NCBI GenBank assembly: GCA_001516025.1
Contig: LOEU01000042.1
Coordinates: 1-52,367, forward strand
Direction: 5' to 3'
Source of the DNA: a bacterium BRH_c32
GTDB lineage: Bacteria > Bacteroidota > Ignavibacteria > Ignavibacteriales > Melioribacteraceae
Length of the DNA: 52,367 bases
The notes under the pieces are model-generated. The model was not told the DNA's origin. It saw only the letters and a program-made list of their open reading frames with translations, and did no database searches. Positions 34,321 through 42,799 of this stretch are shown piece by piece; positions within the stretch are counted from its first letter, which is position 1; each line of letters opens with the position of its first letter. Made by a program: the position numbers and the translations under genes.

Positions 34321-34545
34321 AATGCCAAGACTGCTAAGGGGAAGCTCTTAGCCGAATCGAACTTGCCGCAAAGTGCCTATAATCTCTTAAGCATGCCGAA
34401 AGGCTAACGGGAGGGTAACGACCTAGCTTAAGAGGAATGTCCAGCGGTTCGATTATGATAAGCCGGGAAGTTGAGGACATACCTTTTCGGATATTATTTG
34501 TTGGTAATCCAAGAATAAAAGGCTAAGGAAACTTGGCCTTTTATT
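34321..34545 (+). ncRNA. structured non-coding RNA candidate, pseudoknotted, class unknown
   Basis: About 225 nt without an ORF but with dense helices: 34333-34340/34345-34352 (8 bp, GAAG loop), 34355-34362/34447-34454 (8 bp), 34384-34392/34426-34434 (9 bp), a GCC-GAAA-GGC hairpin at 34395-34404, AGG/CCT at 34412-34424, and 34437-34442/34475-34480 (6 bp) crossing the second helix to form a pseudoknot. A GNRA-capped terminator ends it and a TATAAT starts it. Purine loops (GGGTAAC, GAGGAAT) look like tertiary contacts. I compared it by eye with RNase P, tmRNA, group I and small ribozymes and could not assign it. Confidence 0.6.
34514..34545 (+). terminator. Rho-independent terminator with GAAA loop
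   Basis: A 14-bp stem (34514-34527 with 34532-34545) capped by GAAA, with A's on the 5' side and T's on the 3' side. It ends the structured RNA and can also act from the coupling-protein operon. Confidence 0.85.
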
Positions 34546-34561
34546 TTACCTATGATATAAT
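34533..34561 (+). promoter_or_regulatory. promoter of the primase-like gene
   Basis: TTGGCC (34533-34538), 17-nt spacer, TATAAT (34556-34561). The -35 lies inside the 3' arm of the terminator. The ATG at 34595 follows a TAGGAGTTAGCA ribosome site. Confidence 0.55.
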
Positions 34562-34594
34562 AAAAGCAGTTCTTAAAAATCATAGGAGTTAGCA

Positions 34595-35329
34595 ATGAGT
34601 GAGTTCATTAATTTCTCAGAGATTAGCCAAAAAATCCCTTTCAAAGATTTACTAGATTGGCTTAACATTCCTTACACCGCCACACAAAACGGCGAGCTTA
34701 AAGGCGAAGGATTTATAATTACCACTTCAAAAAATCTTTACTTCAATCCAATTGGGGAGGATAAAGGAAGTGTGATTAATTTTCTAGCCAAGCAGAGAGG
34801 ATTGGATCTTAGAATCGCAGCACAAGAGCTTAAAAAGAATTTCCTAGCGGAGCCCAAAGAACCGAAAAGAGAACTGCCTAATCTTGAATTACACTACTGT
34901 AAGTTCTTAGAGGAAAAAGGAATCAGCCAGGAAATGGCCAAGGAATACGAGATCGGTTTAGTAAAGCAGCATTCGATTATTTCCGGAAAGTTAGCCTTTA
35001 AAGTCTATGACGAACTTTCTAACCACTCCGGATATGTTGCCTATAACATCTCCAAAGACGAATGGTTTTTCCCTAAAGGATTTAAGCGCACTCTTTACAA
35101 TGCCCACCGCATTACTAATCAAGAAGTTGTTCTAACAATTTCCATTTGGGAAACCTTAGATTATCTTAAAAAAGGTATTCCAAGTGTCTCACTAATTGGT
35201 AAAACCATGACCGATAAGCAAGCCAAACAATTGGCTAAGTTTATTAATATTCTTATTGTTCACCCGGAACCAGACAATATTCTAGTGCGGCTGTCAAGAA
35301 ACTCATATGTAAAAGTAAGCTCTGCTTAG
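34595..35329 (+). CDS. primase-like protein (CHC2-type region plus Toprim-like domain)
   Basis: A 244-residue protein. Residues 10-85 align in style with the DnaG zinc-finger region (IPFKDLLDWLNIPY, KGSVINFLAKQRGLDLRIAAQEL), but the Cys/His zinc ligands are missing. Residues 95-240 look like the DUF3991/Toprim module of element primases: YCKFLEEKGIS, GYVAYN, then LTISIWETLDYLKKGIPSVSLIGKT where the catalytic Glu of Toprim would be, and HPEPDN in place of DxD. It may be a weak or regulatory primase serving element replication or transfer. Promoter and ribosome site are good. Confidence 0.65.
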   Translation: MSEFINFSEISQKIPFKDLLDWLNIPYTATQNGELKGEGFIITTSKNLYFNPIGEDKGSVINFLAKQRGLDLRIAAQELKKNFLAEPKEPKRELPNLELHYCKFLEEKGISQEMAKEYEIGLVKQHSIISGKLAFKVYDELSNHSGYVAYNISKDEWFFPKGFKRTLYNAHRITNQEVVLTISIWETLDYLKKGIPSVSLIGKTMTDKQAKQLAKFINILIVHPEPDNILVRLSRNSYVKVSSA

Positions 35330-35346
35330 GCGGGGCTTTTTTAAAC

Positions 35347-35374
35347 TTGACACCCCGGATAGGATGGCTATAAT
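35347..35374 (+). promoter_or_regulatory. consensus sigma-70 promoter
   Basis: TTGACA (35347-35352), 16-nt spacer, TATAAT (35369-35374): both boxes match the consensus exactly. It is placed to drive the small membrane protein gene at 35440. Confidence 0.75.
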
Positions 35375-35439
35375 AAAGTGATATGATAAAGGATTATTAC
35401 CAATCTCCTTCAGACTCTTAAACATTAAGAAACAATAAT

Positions 35440-35604
35440 ATGCAAGCCATATCAGGTTGTGTTCTACAATTTATAGTTGCGCTTTTCTTTATCTGGTTTG
35501 TAATGGTTCATCCCGAAATTGTTAACGGGTTAATCTCAGCTATGTCCAGAGTCTTCGATTTGATAATACTTCTGCTCACGCAAATTATCAACGCAATTCA
35601 ATAA
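35440..35604 (+). CDS. 54-residue membrane protein
   Basis: An ATG at 35440 opens a frame encoding two hydrophobic stretches (LQFIVALFFIWFVMV and VFDLIILLLTQIINAI) with a short linker. It sits between a consensus promoter and a terminator, so it is an independent transcript. It lacks a clear ribosome site. Such short proteins in mobile elements include toxins and transfer pore pieces; the function here is unknown. Confidence 0.55.
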   Translation: MQAISGCVLQFIVALFFIWFVMVHPEIVNGLISAMSRVFDLIILLLTQIINAIQ

Positions 35605-35627
35605 GGTTCTCTAAAACCTGATAGCTA

Positions 35628-35660
35628 AAAAGGTGGTAAGCGACTAGCGAACCGCCTTTT
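35628..35660 (+). terminator. Rho-independent terminator
   Basis: AAAAGGTGGT (35628-35637) pairs with ACCGCCTTTT (35651-35660) over a 13-nt loop, with one G-U pair. It closes the single-gene unit before it and forms the right edge of the element backbone genes. Confidence 0.7.
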
Positions 35661-35700
35661 ATAATTGATCAGAATATTTTAGATCGGCTAACTCAGCGTT

Positions 35701-36010
35701 TTATTCTAAAAAGCAAGATTGTTCATTTCGTATATTACGAATTGGAAGTATTTGTGCAATAGTTTTTACTCGTTCATCATTTTTTCTAAGATATTTACAA
35801 AGTTTTGAAATTGATTCATTTGCGATAGCTGTATTTTTGGATATTTTAGTGTAAGTTGAAAAAATTATTAACACAAATAGGTCGTCTTAGTGAATAAGCT
35901 CTATCAAAACGAATACTATTATTTCGCTCAAACGAGTTTTCGGGTGTTGATCTTCATACAGATAAGAAGTAGAAATTGAAGCAAGGCGTATTCTATTATA
36001 CGAAATATCA
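35701..36010 (-). pseudogene. decayed gene remnant
   Basis: On the - strand the frame 35874-35701 encodes 58 residues with convincing composition (ISKLCKYLRKNDERVKTIA, then ILPIRNIRNEQSCFLE) and ends in TAA. Upstream, another frame gives ERNNSIRFDRAYSLRRPICV and a third gives SYNRIRLASISTSYLYED, as if a single gene had suffered two frameshifts. No family is recognised. It fills most of the 450-bp gap between the element backbone and the defence island, which marks it as scar DNA. Confidence 0.4.
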
Positions 36011-36056
36011 AAATATTTTTTGGAGCTACAATAAAATAACTTGCGGATGATTAATT

Positions 36057-37565
36057 ATGTTTGAAAAAGAATATAACATACCTGAATCCAGGAAACTTGA
36101 GTTCAAAGAAACTCTTCCTTCCGGCAATAAAATAGAGAGAACAGCCGTTGCATTCAGCAATGATGCCGGGGGTGAGATTTATATCGGCATCAAAAACGAA
36201 CCAAGAAAAATTACAGGCATTCCGGAAAATGAATTAATAAAATTAGAAGAACAGATTAGCAATATAATTTATGAGAACTGCAACCCTACAATTTTGCCTG
36301 ATATACTTGTACAAAAAATTGAAGACAAATATATTTTAGTCGTTAAAATACCACGCGGTAGTTTGTCTCCTTATTACATAAAATCACTTGGTAAAGAAAA
36401 CGGAACATTTATTCGTGTTGGCTCATCAAACCGACTTGCAGACAGAGAAATAATAGAAGAACTTGAAAGAAAAAGAAGAAATATCTCTTACGACTCCACT
36501 CCCGTTTATGAATTTAATCCGGAAGAATTAGATCTAAAATCATTCACGAAACTGTACCAAGAAAAGACCGGCAAGAAAATAAATATTGAATCCTTATCTA
36601 AACTTGGTTTAATAAAAACAGAAAACGAAAAACAATACCCAACTGTTTCGGCAATTCTCTTATCCGAAAGAGAAATCAAACAACGTTATTTTCCATATGC
36701 AAAAATAGAGTGTGCCCGCTTCAAGGGAACAAAAACAGATGCAACTTTAGATTCCAAAACAATTGATGAATCCGTCTGTTCACAACCCGACTTAGCAGTT
36801 GCATTTGTTGAACGGACTATCAAGAAGGGTTCAAAGATCGGAAGAGTTTATCGTGAAGAACGTTGGGAATATCCAATGCTTGCAGTGAGAGAAATAATTA
36901 TTAATGCCGTTATTCACAGAGATTATTCGCTTCAAGGCAAGGATATTAAAATTGCCATTTTTGATGATATGCTGGAAATTACCAGTCCCGGTACAATCCC
37001 CCCAAGTATTGATCTTAACAGTCTTTCTTCTGGGCAATCAGAAATACGAAACAAAACTCTTGGGCCGATATTTAAGGAACTTCAGCTTATTGAACAATGG
37101 GGAACCGGTTTTCAAAAGCTTTCAGATGAATTGAAGGAATACCCCGAAATTGAGCTAAAAATAAACGAACCAGGTCTCTCTTTTCAAATTCAGTTCATTA
37201 AAAGGGATTATCAGTCCGAAAAAGGCGGGGATCGCACTGGAACCAAGCTGGAACCAAGTTGGGATCAAGCTTCTCCAAAAGTACCCAGCAACCATCCCGC
37301 AAGTACCCCGCAAGTGCCCCGCAAGTATTTGGAAAGTACCCCGCAAGCTTTAAAAACCTTGCAATTCTGCGTAGAATATAAGCTTAGACAAGAAATCCAA
37401 GACCATCTTGGATTAGCTGATAGAGAGCATTTTCGTAAAACGATATTAATTCCTTTAATGGAAAACTTATTGTTAAAAATGTCATCACCGGAAAAGCCGA
37501 ACAGTCCAAATCAAAAATATATTATTACTGAGAAAGGGAACCTATTGCTGGAGGAATTGAAGTAG
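36057..37565 (+). CDS. AlbA_2/Schlafen-like ATP-binding regulator
   Basis: A 502-residue protein. Residues 10-125 are the AlbA_2 (formerly AAA_4) domain: ESRKLEFKETLP, AFSNDAGGEIYIGIKN. Residues 260-370 form a small HATPase_c_4-type domain (NAVIHRDYSLQGKDIKI, FDDMLEITSPGTIP, EQWGTGFQKL). A Pro/Ser/Thr-rich linker follows (about 390-425), encoded by short tandem DNA repeats, then a winged helix (about 430-500). It resembles putative transcriptional regulators often found in islands near restriction genes. Its TAG overlaps the GTG of the next gene. Confidence 0.8.
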   Translation: MFEKEYNIPESRKLEFKETLPSGNKIERTAVAFSNDAGGEIYIGIKNEPRKITGIPENELIKLEEQISNIIYENCNPTILPDILVQKIEDKYILVVKIPRGSLSPYYIKSLGKENGTFIRVGSSNRLADREIIEELERKRRNISYDSTPVYEFNPEELDLKSFTKLYQEKTGKKINIESLSKLGLIKTENEKQYPTVSAILLSEREIKQRYFPYAKIECARFKGTKTDATLDSKTIDESVCSQPDLAVAFVERTIKKGSKIGRVYREERWEYPMLAVREIIINAVIHRDYSLQGKDIKIAIFDDMLEITSPGTIPPSIDLNSLSSGQSEIRNKTLGPIFKELQLIEQWGTGFQKLSDELKEYPEIELKINEPGLSFQIQFIKRDYQSEKGGDRTGTKLEPSWDQASPKVPSNHPASTPQVPRKYLESTPQALKTLQFCVEYKLRQEIQDHLGLADREHFRKTILIPLMENLLLKMSSPEKPNSPNQKYIITEKGNLLLEELK

Positions 37566-37822
37566 TGATATTGCAATTAACAGACGGTTATTATCTGTAT
37601 TTCAATCACTTATCAAGAATGCTTCAGTATGCTTTCGAAAATATTGAGAAGCCAAACAAGAAATTAATTATAAAGGTTATTGTGCAAAAAGAAGAGCTCA
37701 TAGAAAAAATAAAAGATCATTCTTTCCATTGTGCTGTTGTCGACATGATTAGACCTGAAATAAATTATGATGGAAATGATGCTTTGGATATAATTAAAGA
37801 AAATAGTGTTAATTTCATTTAA
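37565..37822 (+). CDS. small receiver-like fragment protein
   Basis: An 85-residue frame starting at GTG 37565, inside the stop of the upstream gene. The C-terminal half (CAVVDMIRPEINYDGNDALDIIKE) resembles the phosphoacceptor strand and next helix of receiver domains (VVDMxxPxxDG..LxxIK), but a complete receiver would be 120 residues. It may be an N-terminal piece of a broken regulator or a small standalone protein. No ribosome site, coupling possible. Confidence 0.4.
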   Translation: MILQLTDGYYLYFNHLSRMLQYAFENIEKPNKKLIIKVIVQKEELIEKIKDHSFHCAVVDMIRPEINYDGNDALDIIKENSVNFI

Positions 37823-37894
37823 TTCTCTTCAATGGTTGAAATTACTTAAAATCTTAGCACTTTTTACTCATTAAAAATAAAAATTAAAGAGCCG

Positions 37895-39808
37895 ATGCAA
37901 AACCTACTAAATGATTTATCCGATCTTCTCAAAAAAGATGATCGTTTCGTTTCCGATGGCAAATTGATTAAGAACAATGTTATTGAAGCTGCCCTGCAAG
38001 TCGATCCCGGTTTAATAAAATTATTGCTTTCCCATAAAACATTTAAAAAACATTTCTTTACAGATATTGACGGTATTTACGTTTTCGATAAAATCGAATT
38101 CCAGAAATTTGTTAGCAACAAATCATTTCTAAAAGATTCATACACCGCTTTCTCAAATAAAATTGGCTTAACAACTAATGATGAATTTATTTCCGAAAGA
38201 AAGGAAGTTGTTCTTTCCTGGCCTCACAAAGATTGTGTTTTAGAAGGTGGACAAACCAAAGAGGATGAAAAACGTGATGAAATATTTTGGAATGAAACTT
38301 TAGCACCTGATGAAATTGATCGGCTTCTCTCTCCTAAAGTATTTACAAACTTCAAAAAATATGATAGCAAAGGTGAGCACAAATTAACTGATATTTCTCT
38401 TGAAGATAATCTTATCATTAAAGGAAATAATCTTTTAGCGCTACATTCTCTGCTTCCAATTTATCGTGGTAGGATTAAACTAATTTATATTGATCCACCT
38501 TTCAATACAGCGAGTGCAGCAAATACTTTTTCTTACAATAATAATTTTAACCATTCTTCATGGTTAACATTTATGAAGAATCGACTTGAAGTAGCAAGAG
38601 AATTACTTTCAGAAGACGGTATCATTGTAATTGCTATCGATCATTATGAACTGTTTTATCTTGGTATACTTTCTGATGAAATTTTTAATAGAGATAATCG
38701 TTTAGGAGTTATCGCAGTCGTTCATAATCCTGGTGGTAGGCAAGACGATTATTTTTTCCCTACTGCACATGAAAACATGCTATTCTATGCAAAAGATAGC
38801 TCCCGTGTTAAACTAAATACACTTGGTGTCTCACAAGAAAAGTTAGCCGAATATAAACTGAAAGATAAATTTGGTAATTATAAACTCAGAGGATTCCGCA
38901 GAAGTGGAAATAATTCATTACGTAAAGATAGACCTGGTTTATTTTATCCTATTTACTATAATCCAGAAGAAAATGCCTTTTCATTAAAAAAAGAATCAAA
39001 CCTATTTGTAAAATTATTACCAATGGATGAAGCTGGTGAAGAAAGATGTTGGCGTTGGGGTCCTGATAGGTTTATAAATAATATCGAAAAATACATTGAG
39101 TGCAAAAAGACTAAGAATGGTTATGATATTTATATCAAAGAAAGAGAATCTGATTATGAAGGAGAAAAGGCAAAAACCATTTGGGATAAGTCAAATTACT
39201 CTGGACAAACGGGAACAACAGAATTAAAAAATCTTTTTGGAAGCAAAGTATTCAGCTATCCCAAATCGCCCAATTTATTGATGGATGTAATTCAAATAAC
39301 TACAAATAAAAATGATAATCATATTATCCTGGACTTTTTTGGCGGCAGTGGAACGACTGCTTCTGCAGTCATCGGGCTAAATAATAAGGATGGTGGTAAT
39401 CGTAAATATATCGTTTGCGAACAGATGGAATATGTTGAATCTGTCACGAAGGCAAGAGTAAAATTGAATATATCAGAACTTTCTGATACATTTATTCATT
39501 TTGAACTAAACGAACTCAATAATAATGTTATAAATCAAATCAAGTCCGCAAAAACAACAAAGGAATTAAAAAGTATCTGGTCTTCCATAAAAAAAGATGG
39601 CTTCATCAGTTACAAAGTAACGCCATCAGAAATTGATAAAAACATTTCTGATTTCGAAGAACTCTCAATTGTAGATCAAAAGAAATTCTTAATTGAGGTT
39701 CTCGACAAAAATCATCTTTATGTAAATTATTCAGAAATTGATGACAAAGATTACAACATCTCAACTGATGATAAAAAACTTAATAAGAAATTTTATTCAT
39801 TAAAATAA
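37895..39808 (+). CDS. mod: type III restriction-modification, Mod (adenine methyltransferase) subunit
   Basis: A 637-residue beta-class DNA methyltransferase: the catalytic DPPF (200-203) precedes the AdoMet-binding DFFGGSGTT (480-488), the order seen in EcoP1/EcoP15 Mod. It is followed by the usual YIVCEQMEYVESVTKAR. It should recognise a short asymmetric site and methylate adenine at N6, and provides specificity for Res. The central part between the motifs is the target-recognition region. Its stop shares bases with the ATG of res (TAATG), indicating one operon. Confidence 0.92.
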   Translation: MQNLLNDLSDLLKKDDRFVSDGKLIKNNVIEAALQVDPGLIKLLLSHKTFKKHFFTDIDGIYVFDKIEFQKFVSNKSFLKDSYTAFSNKIGLTTNDEFISERKEVVLSWPHKDCVLEGGQTKEDEKRDEIFWNETLAPDEIDRLLSPKVFTNFKKYDSKGEHKLTDISLEDNLIIKGNNLLALHSLLPIYRGRIKLIYIDPPFNTASAANTFSYNNNFNHSSWLTFMKNRLEVARELLSEDGIIVIAIDHYELFYLGILSDEIFNRDNRLGVIAVVHNPGGRQDDYFFPTAHENMLFYAKDSSRVKLNTLGVSQEKLAEYKLKDKFGNYKLRGFRRSGNNSLRKDRPGLFYPIYYNPEENAFSLKKESNLFVKLLPMDEAGEERCWRWGPDRFINNIEKYIECKKTKNGYDIYIKERESDYEGEKAKTIWDKSNYSGQTGTTELKNLFGSKVFSYPKSPNLLMDVIQITTNKNDNHIILDFFGGSGTTASAVIGLNNKDGGNRKYIVCEQMEYVESVTKARVKLNISELSDTFIHFELNELNNNVINQIKSAKTTKELKSIWSSIKKDGFISYKVTPSEIDKNISDFEELSIVDQKKFLIEVLDKNHLYVNYSEIDDKDYNISTDDKKLNKKFYSLK

Positions 39809-42513
39809 TGCCAAAACTTTACGAGAAACTTTCGGTAATATCCGAAGCGCTTGGCGAATCATTCTTCAAAGATAAAGTTGACACTATTATTTTGGATAAT
39901 CTTCGCTTGGGTTCAGAAATACGTCCTTACCAAAATGAAACTTTCGGTCGTTTCATTTATTATTTAAGTGAATACCAAGCCCGCCCAAAAGGTGTTCCTT
40001 CTCAGCTTTTATTTCACATGGCAACCGGCAGCGGTAAAACGCTTATCATGGCTGGTATAATTATTTATCTATACAAGAAAGGTTATCGCAATTTTTTATT
40101 CTTCGTTAACAGCACGAACATTATTGAAAAAACACGAGATAATTTTCTGAATCCAAGTTCTCCCAAATATTTATTTGCAGATGTAGTCTCTATTTCTGGT
40201 AAGCAAATAAAAATAAAAGAAGTAGATAATTTTCAGTCAACTAATCAAGAAGACGTAAATATTGTTTTTAATACAATCCAAGGTTTACATTCAAATCTAA
40301 ATACACCAAAAGAAAACTCAGTTACCTATGATGATTTTGAAGACAAAAAGATTGTTCTCATTTCCGATGAAGCGCATCACTTAAATGTTGAGACAAAAAA
40401 AGGAAACAAACTGACACGAGAGGAATTATTAGAATGTGATAGCTGGGAAGGCACAGTTAGCCGAATCTTCCAGTCAAATAAAGATAATCTTTTACTCGAT
40501 TTTACAGCCACCGCTGATTTATCTAATCCGGATATTGCTGCAAAGTATGAAAATAAAATTCTTATCGATTATCCTCTCAGTCAATATAGATTGGATGGAT
40601 ATTCCAAAGAAGTAAAATTATTGCAAACCGATCTTGAACCATTTGAAAGAGCATTACAAGCTATAATACTAAATCAATATCGCTTAAAAGTTTTTAGCAA
40701 GCACAAACTATTTATCAAACCTGTAATTCTTTTCAAATCAAAAACCATTGATGAGAGTGAGGCATTTTTTAAGGAATTCTTAACTAAAATTAAGTCTCTC
40801 AAACCAAAAGATTTAGAAAAGATTTTTGCAAATGCTTCTAAGTTCGAATCAAGACAAATACCGCTTGGTTTTGGTAAAACAGATGGAATTTTATCCAAAG
40901 CTTACAATTATTTTCAACAGAATAAACTTACACTCGAAAACCTGATTGTAGAATTGCAAAACGATTTTGATTCAACTAAATGTATTTCTGTTAACAGCAA
41001 AACAAAGACTGAACTTAAATCAGAATATCAAGTTCTCATAAATACCTTGGAAACATCCAATAATGAAATTCGCGCTGTCTTTGCAGTAGATCAGTTAAAT
41101 GAAGGTTGGGACGTTCTTAATCTTTTTGATATTGTAAGACTATATGAAACACGTGACGCCGGTAAAAATAAAGTTGGTTCTACAACCATGTCAGAAGCTC
41201 AATTGATTGGTCGCGGTGCTCGTTACTGTCCTTTCCAAATCTCAATCGAACAGCCGTTATACCAACGTAAATTTGACGATAAAGTAGAAGATGAATTAAA
41301 AATCTGTGAAGAACTTTATTACCATAGTTCTCATAGTCCTAAATACATTTCAGAATTAAACCAAGCATTACGCGAAATTGGTATCACTCCAAAGACTATG
41401 AAACCGCGCGATTTAATTCTCAAAGATTCATTTCAGAAAACAGATTTTTTCAAAACGGCTCTTATTTATCTTAATCAAAAAGAAAGATATGATCGTTCAG
41501 ATATTTTTTCGCTTGATGCTAAAAATCTTCCGCACGAATTCAAACATCATTTACGTACTGGTTTAACTCAAACATCAGTAATTTATGAAGATGTTTCAAA
41601 ACAAAAGCAAGCAATCAAAATTGAGAATGAAATATTTACAATAAAAGACCTTGGCAGCGCGGTAGTTCGTAAAGCAATTGATAGAATTCCATTTTATCAA
41701 TTCAATAATTTGAAAACAAATTATTATCCAAACTTAAATTCAATCTCGGAATTCATCTCGTCTTCAAATTATCTTGGTAAGATAAAAAACATCTTAATCG
41801 AAGGAACCCGTGAACAGTTAAATAACATCTCACAAGAAACAAAACTCGATATTGCAATTGAAATACTTTTGGAGATACAAGAAACTATTCAAGCAGATAA
41901 GATTGAATACAAGGGTTCCAAGAATTTTACTCATTATTTCTTAAAAGATAAGATCGAAAAGAAAAAGACTCTCAATTTTGCAGAAACACAAAGCACAGAT
42001 AAGGAATCAGGTAAATCAATGATAACTCAATCCGAAACAAATCAGTATTTGGATCTCTCACAAAAAGACTGGTTCATTTATGAAGATAATTTCGGGACAA
42101 GCGAAGAAAAACATTTCATTCACTTCGTTGATAAAACTTATTCCAAACTCAAAAAGAAATATGATGAAGTTTACTTGGTCCGCAACGAAAGATTTTTTAA
42201 GCTCTTCAATTTTGAAGATGGACGAGCTGTTGAACCGGATTTTGTATTATATCTCGTAAATCATAAACCTTCCAAATCCGTTTTCTACCAAATCTTTATA
42301 GAACCTAAAGGCGATCAATTCAAAGATGCTGATGGTAATTTCGAGAATTCAAAAGAAGGTTGGAAACAAACATTTTTAATGAAAATAAAGAAAGAACATC
42401 AAGTCGAAATCCTTTGGAAAGATAAAGAATACATTATTTGGGGAATGCCATTCTATAATAGGGTCCTTGAAAACGAGTTTGCAGATACTTTTGGAGAACA
42501 AATATTCGACTAA
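39808..42513 (+). CDS. res: type III restriction-modification, Res (helicase/nuclease) subunit
   Basis: A 901-residue subunit of usual length. It has helicase motif I ATGSGKT (72-78), motif II DEAHH (187-191), VDQLNEGWDV and LIGRGARYCPF in the second RecA-like domain, and a C-terminal PD-(D/E)xK nuclease with VEPDF (Asp 811) and EPKG (Glu 832, Lys 834). With Mod it translocates or diffuses along DNA using ATP and cuts when two unmethylated sites are found. All motifs are intact, so the system is probably active. It overlaps mod by one base. Confidence 0.93.
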   Translation: MPKLYEKLSVISEALGESFFKDKVDTIILDNLRLGSEIRPYQNETFGRFIYYLSEYQARPKGVPSQLLFHMATGSGKTLIMAGIIIYLYKKGYRNFLFFVNSTNIIEKTRDNFLNPSSPKYLFADVVSISGKQIKIKEVDNFQSTNQEDVNIVFNTIQGLHSNLNTPKENSVTYDDFEDKKIVLISDEAHHLNVETKKGNKLTREELLECDSWEGTVSRIFQSNKDNLLLDFTATADLSNPDIAAKYENKILIDYPLSQYRLDGYSKEVKLLQTDLEPFERALQAIILNQYRLKVFSKHKLFIKPVILFKSKTIDESEAFFKEFLTKIKSLKPKDLEKIFANASKFESRQIPLGFGKTDGILSKAYNYFQQNKLTLENLIVELQNDFDSTKCISVNSKTKTELKSEYQVLINTLETSNNEIRAVFAVDQLNEGWDVLNLFDIVRLYETRDAGKNKVGSTTMSEAQLIGRGARYCPFQISIEQPLYQRKFDDKVEDELKICEELYYHSSHSPKYISELNQALREIGITPKTMKPRDLILKDSFQKTDFFKTALIYLNQKERYDRSDIFSLDAKNLPHEFKHHLRTGLTQTSVIYEDVSKQKQAIKIENEIFTIKDLGSAVVRKAIDRIPFYQFNNLKTNYYPNLNSISEFISSSNYLGKIKNILIEGTREQLNNISQETKLDIAIEILLEIQETIQADKIEYKGSKNFTHYFLKDKIEKKKTLNFAETQSTDKESGKSMITQSETNQYLDLSQKDWFIYEDNFGTSEEKHFIHFVDKTYSKLKKKYDEVYLVRNERFFKLFNFEDGRAVEPDFVLYLVNHKPSKSVFYQIFIEPKGDQFKDADGNFENSKEGWKQTFLMKIKKEHQVEILWKDKEYIIWGMPFYNRVLENEFADTFGEQIFD

Positions 42514-42799
42514 ATTCTATTTTGATATATAAGAATAATATCCGATTCATGAAAACATACTTCATAAGGGATACATTTGATAAGAGAAGAATTATAGAAG
42601 GCAAGCAATAGAATAATGGCTAAAAAAGAAATACAAAAAAAAGAATGTTCCAATGAAATATTCAGACTGAACCAGTTGAAAACACACCAATCGAAAAGTT
42701 AAACCTTATTAAAAAATAATCGGACTCAGAAAATAATGAACCAATATCGATTACATTATTTCTTCAGCACAATAATTTACTTAGAAAAGGGATCATAGA
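42514..42799. other. intergenic with short coding-like scar
   Basis: A 286-bp AT-rich gap between the type III and the Septu-like genes. A 28-residue frame at 42616-42702 (MAKKEIQKKE...) continues better in another frame (NIQTEPVENTPIEKL), which suggests a frameshifted remnant of a small protein. No terminator or consensus promoter is obvious. Confidence 0.3.

Noticed and set aside
34321..34545. RNase P RNA
   Set aside because: GAGGAATGTCC and GGGTAAC recall conserved parts of RNase P RNA, but the order is wrong and the other conserved regions are absent.
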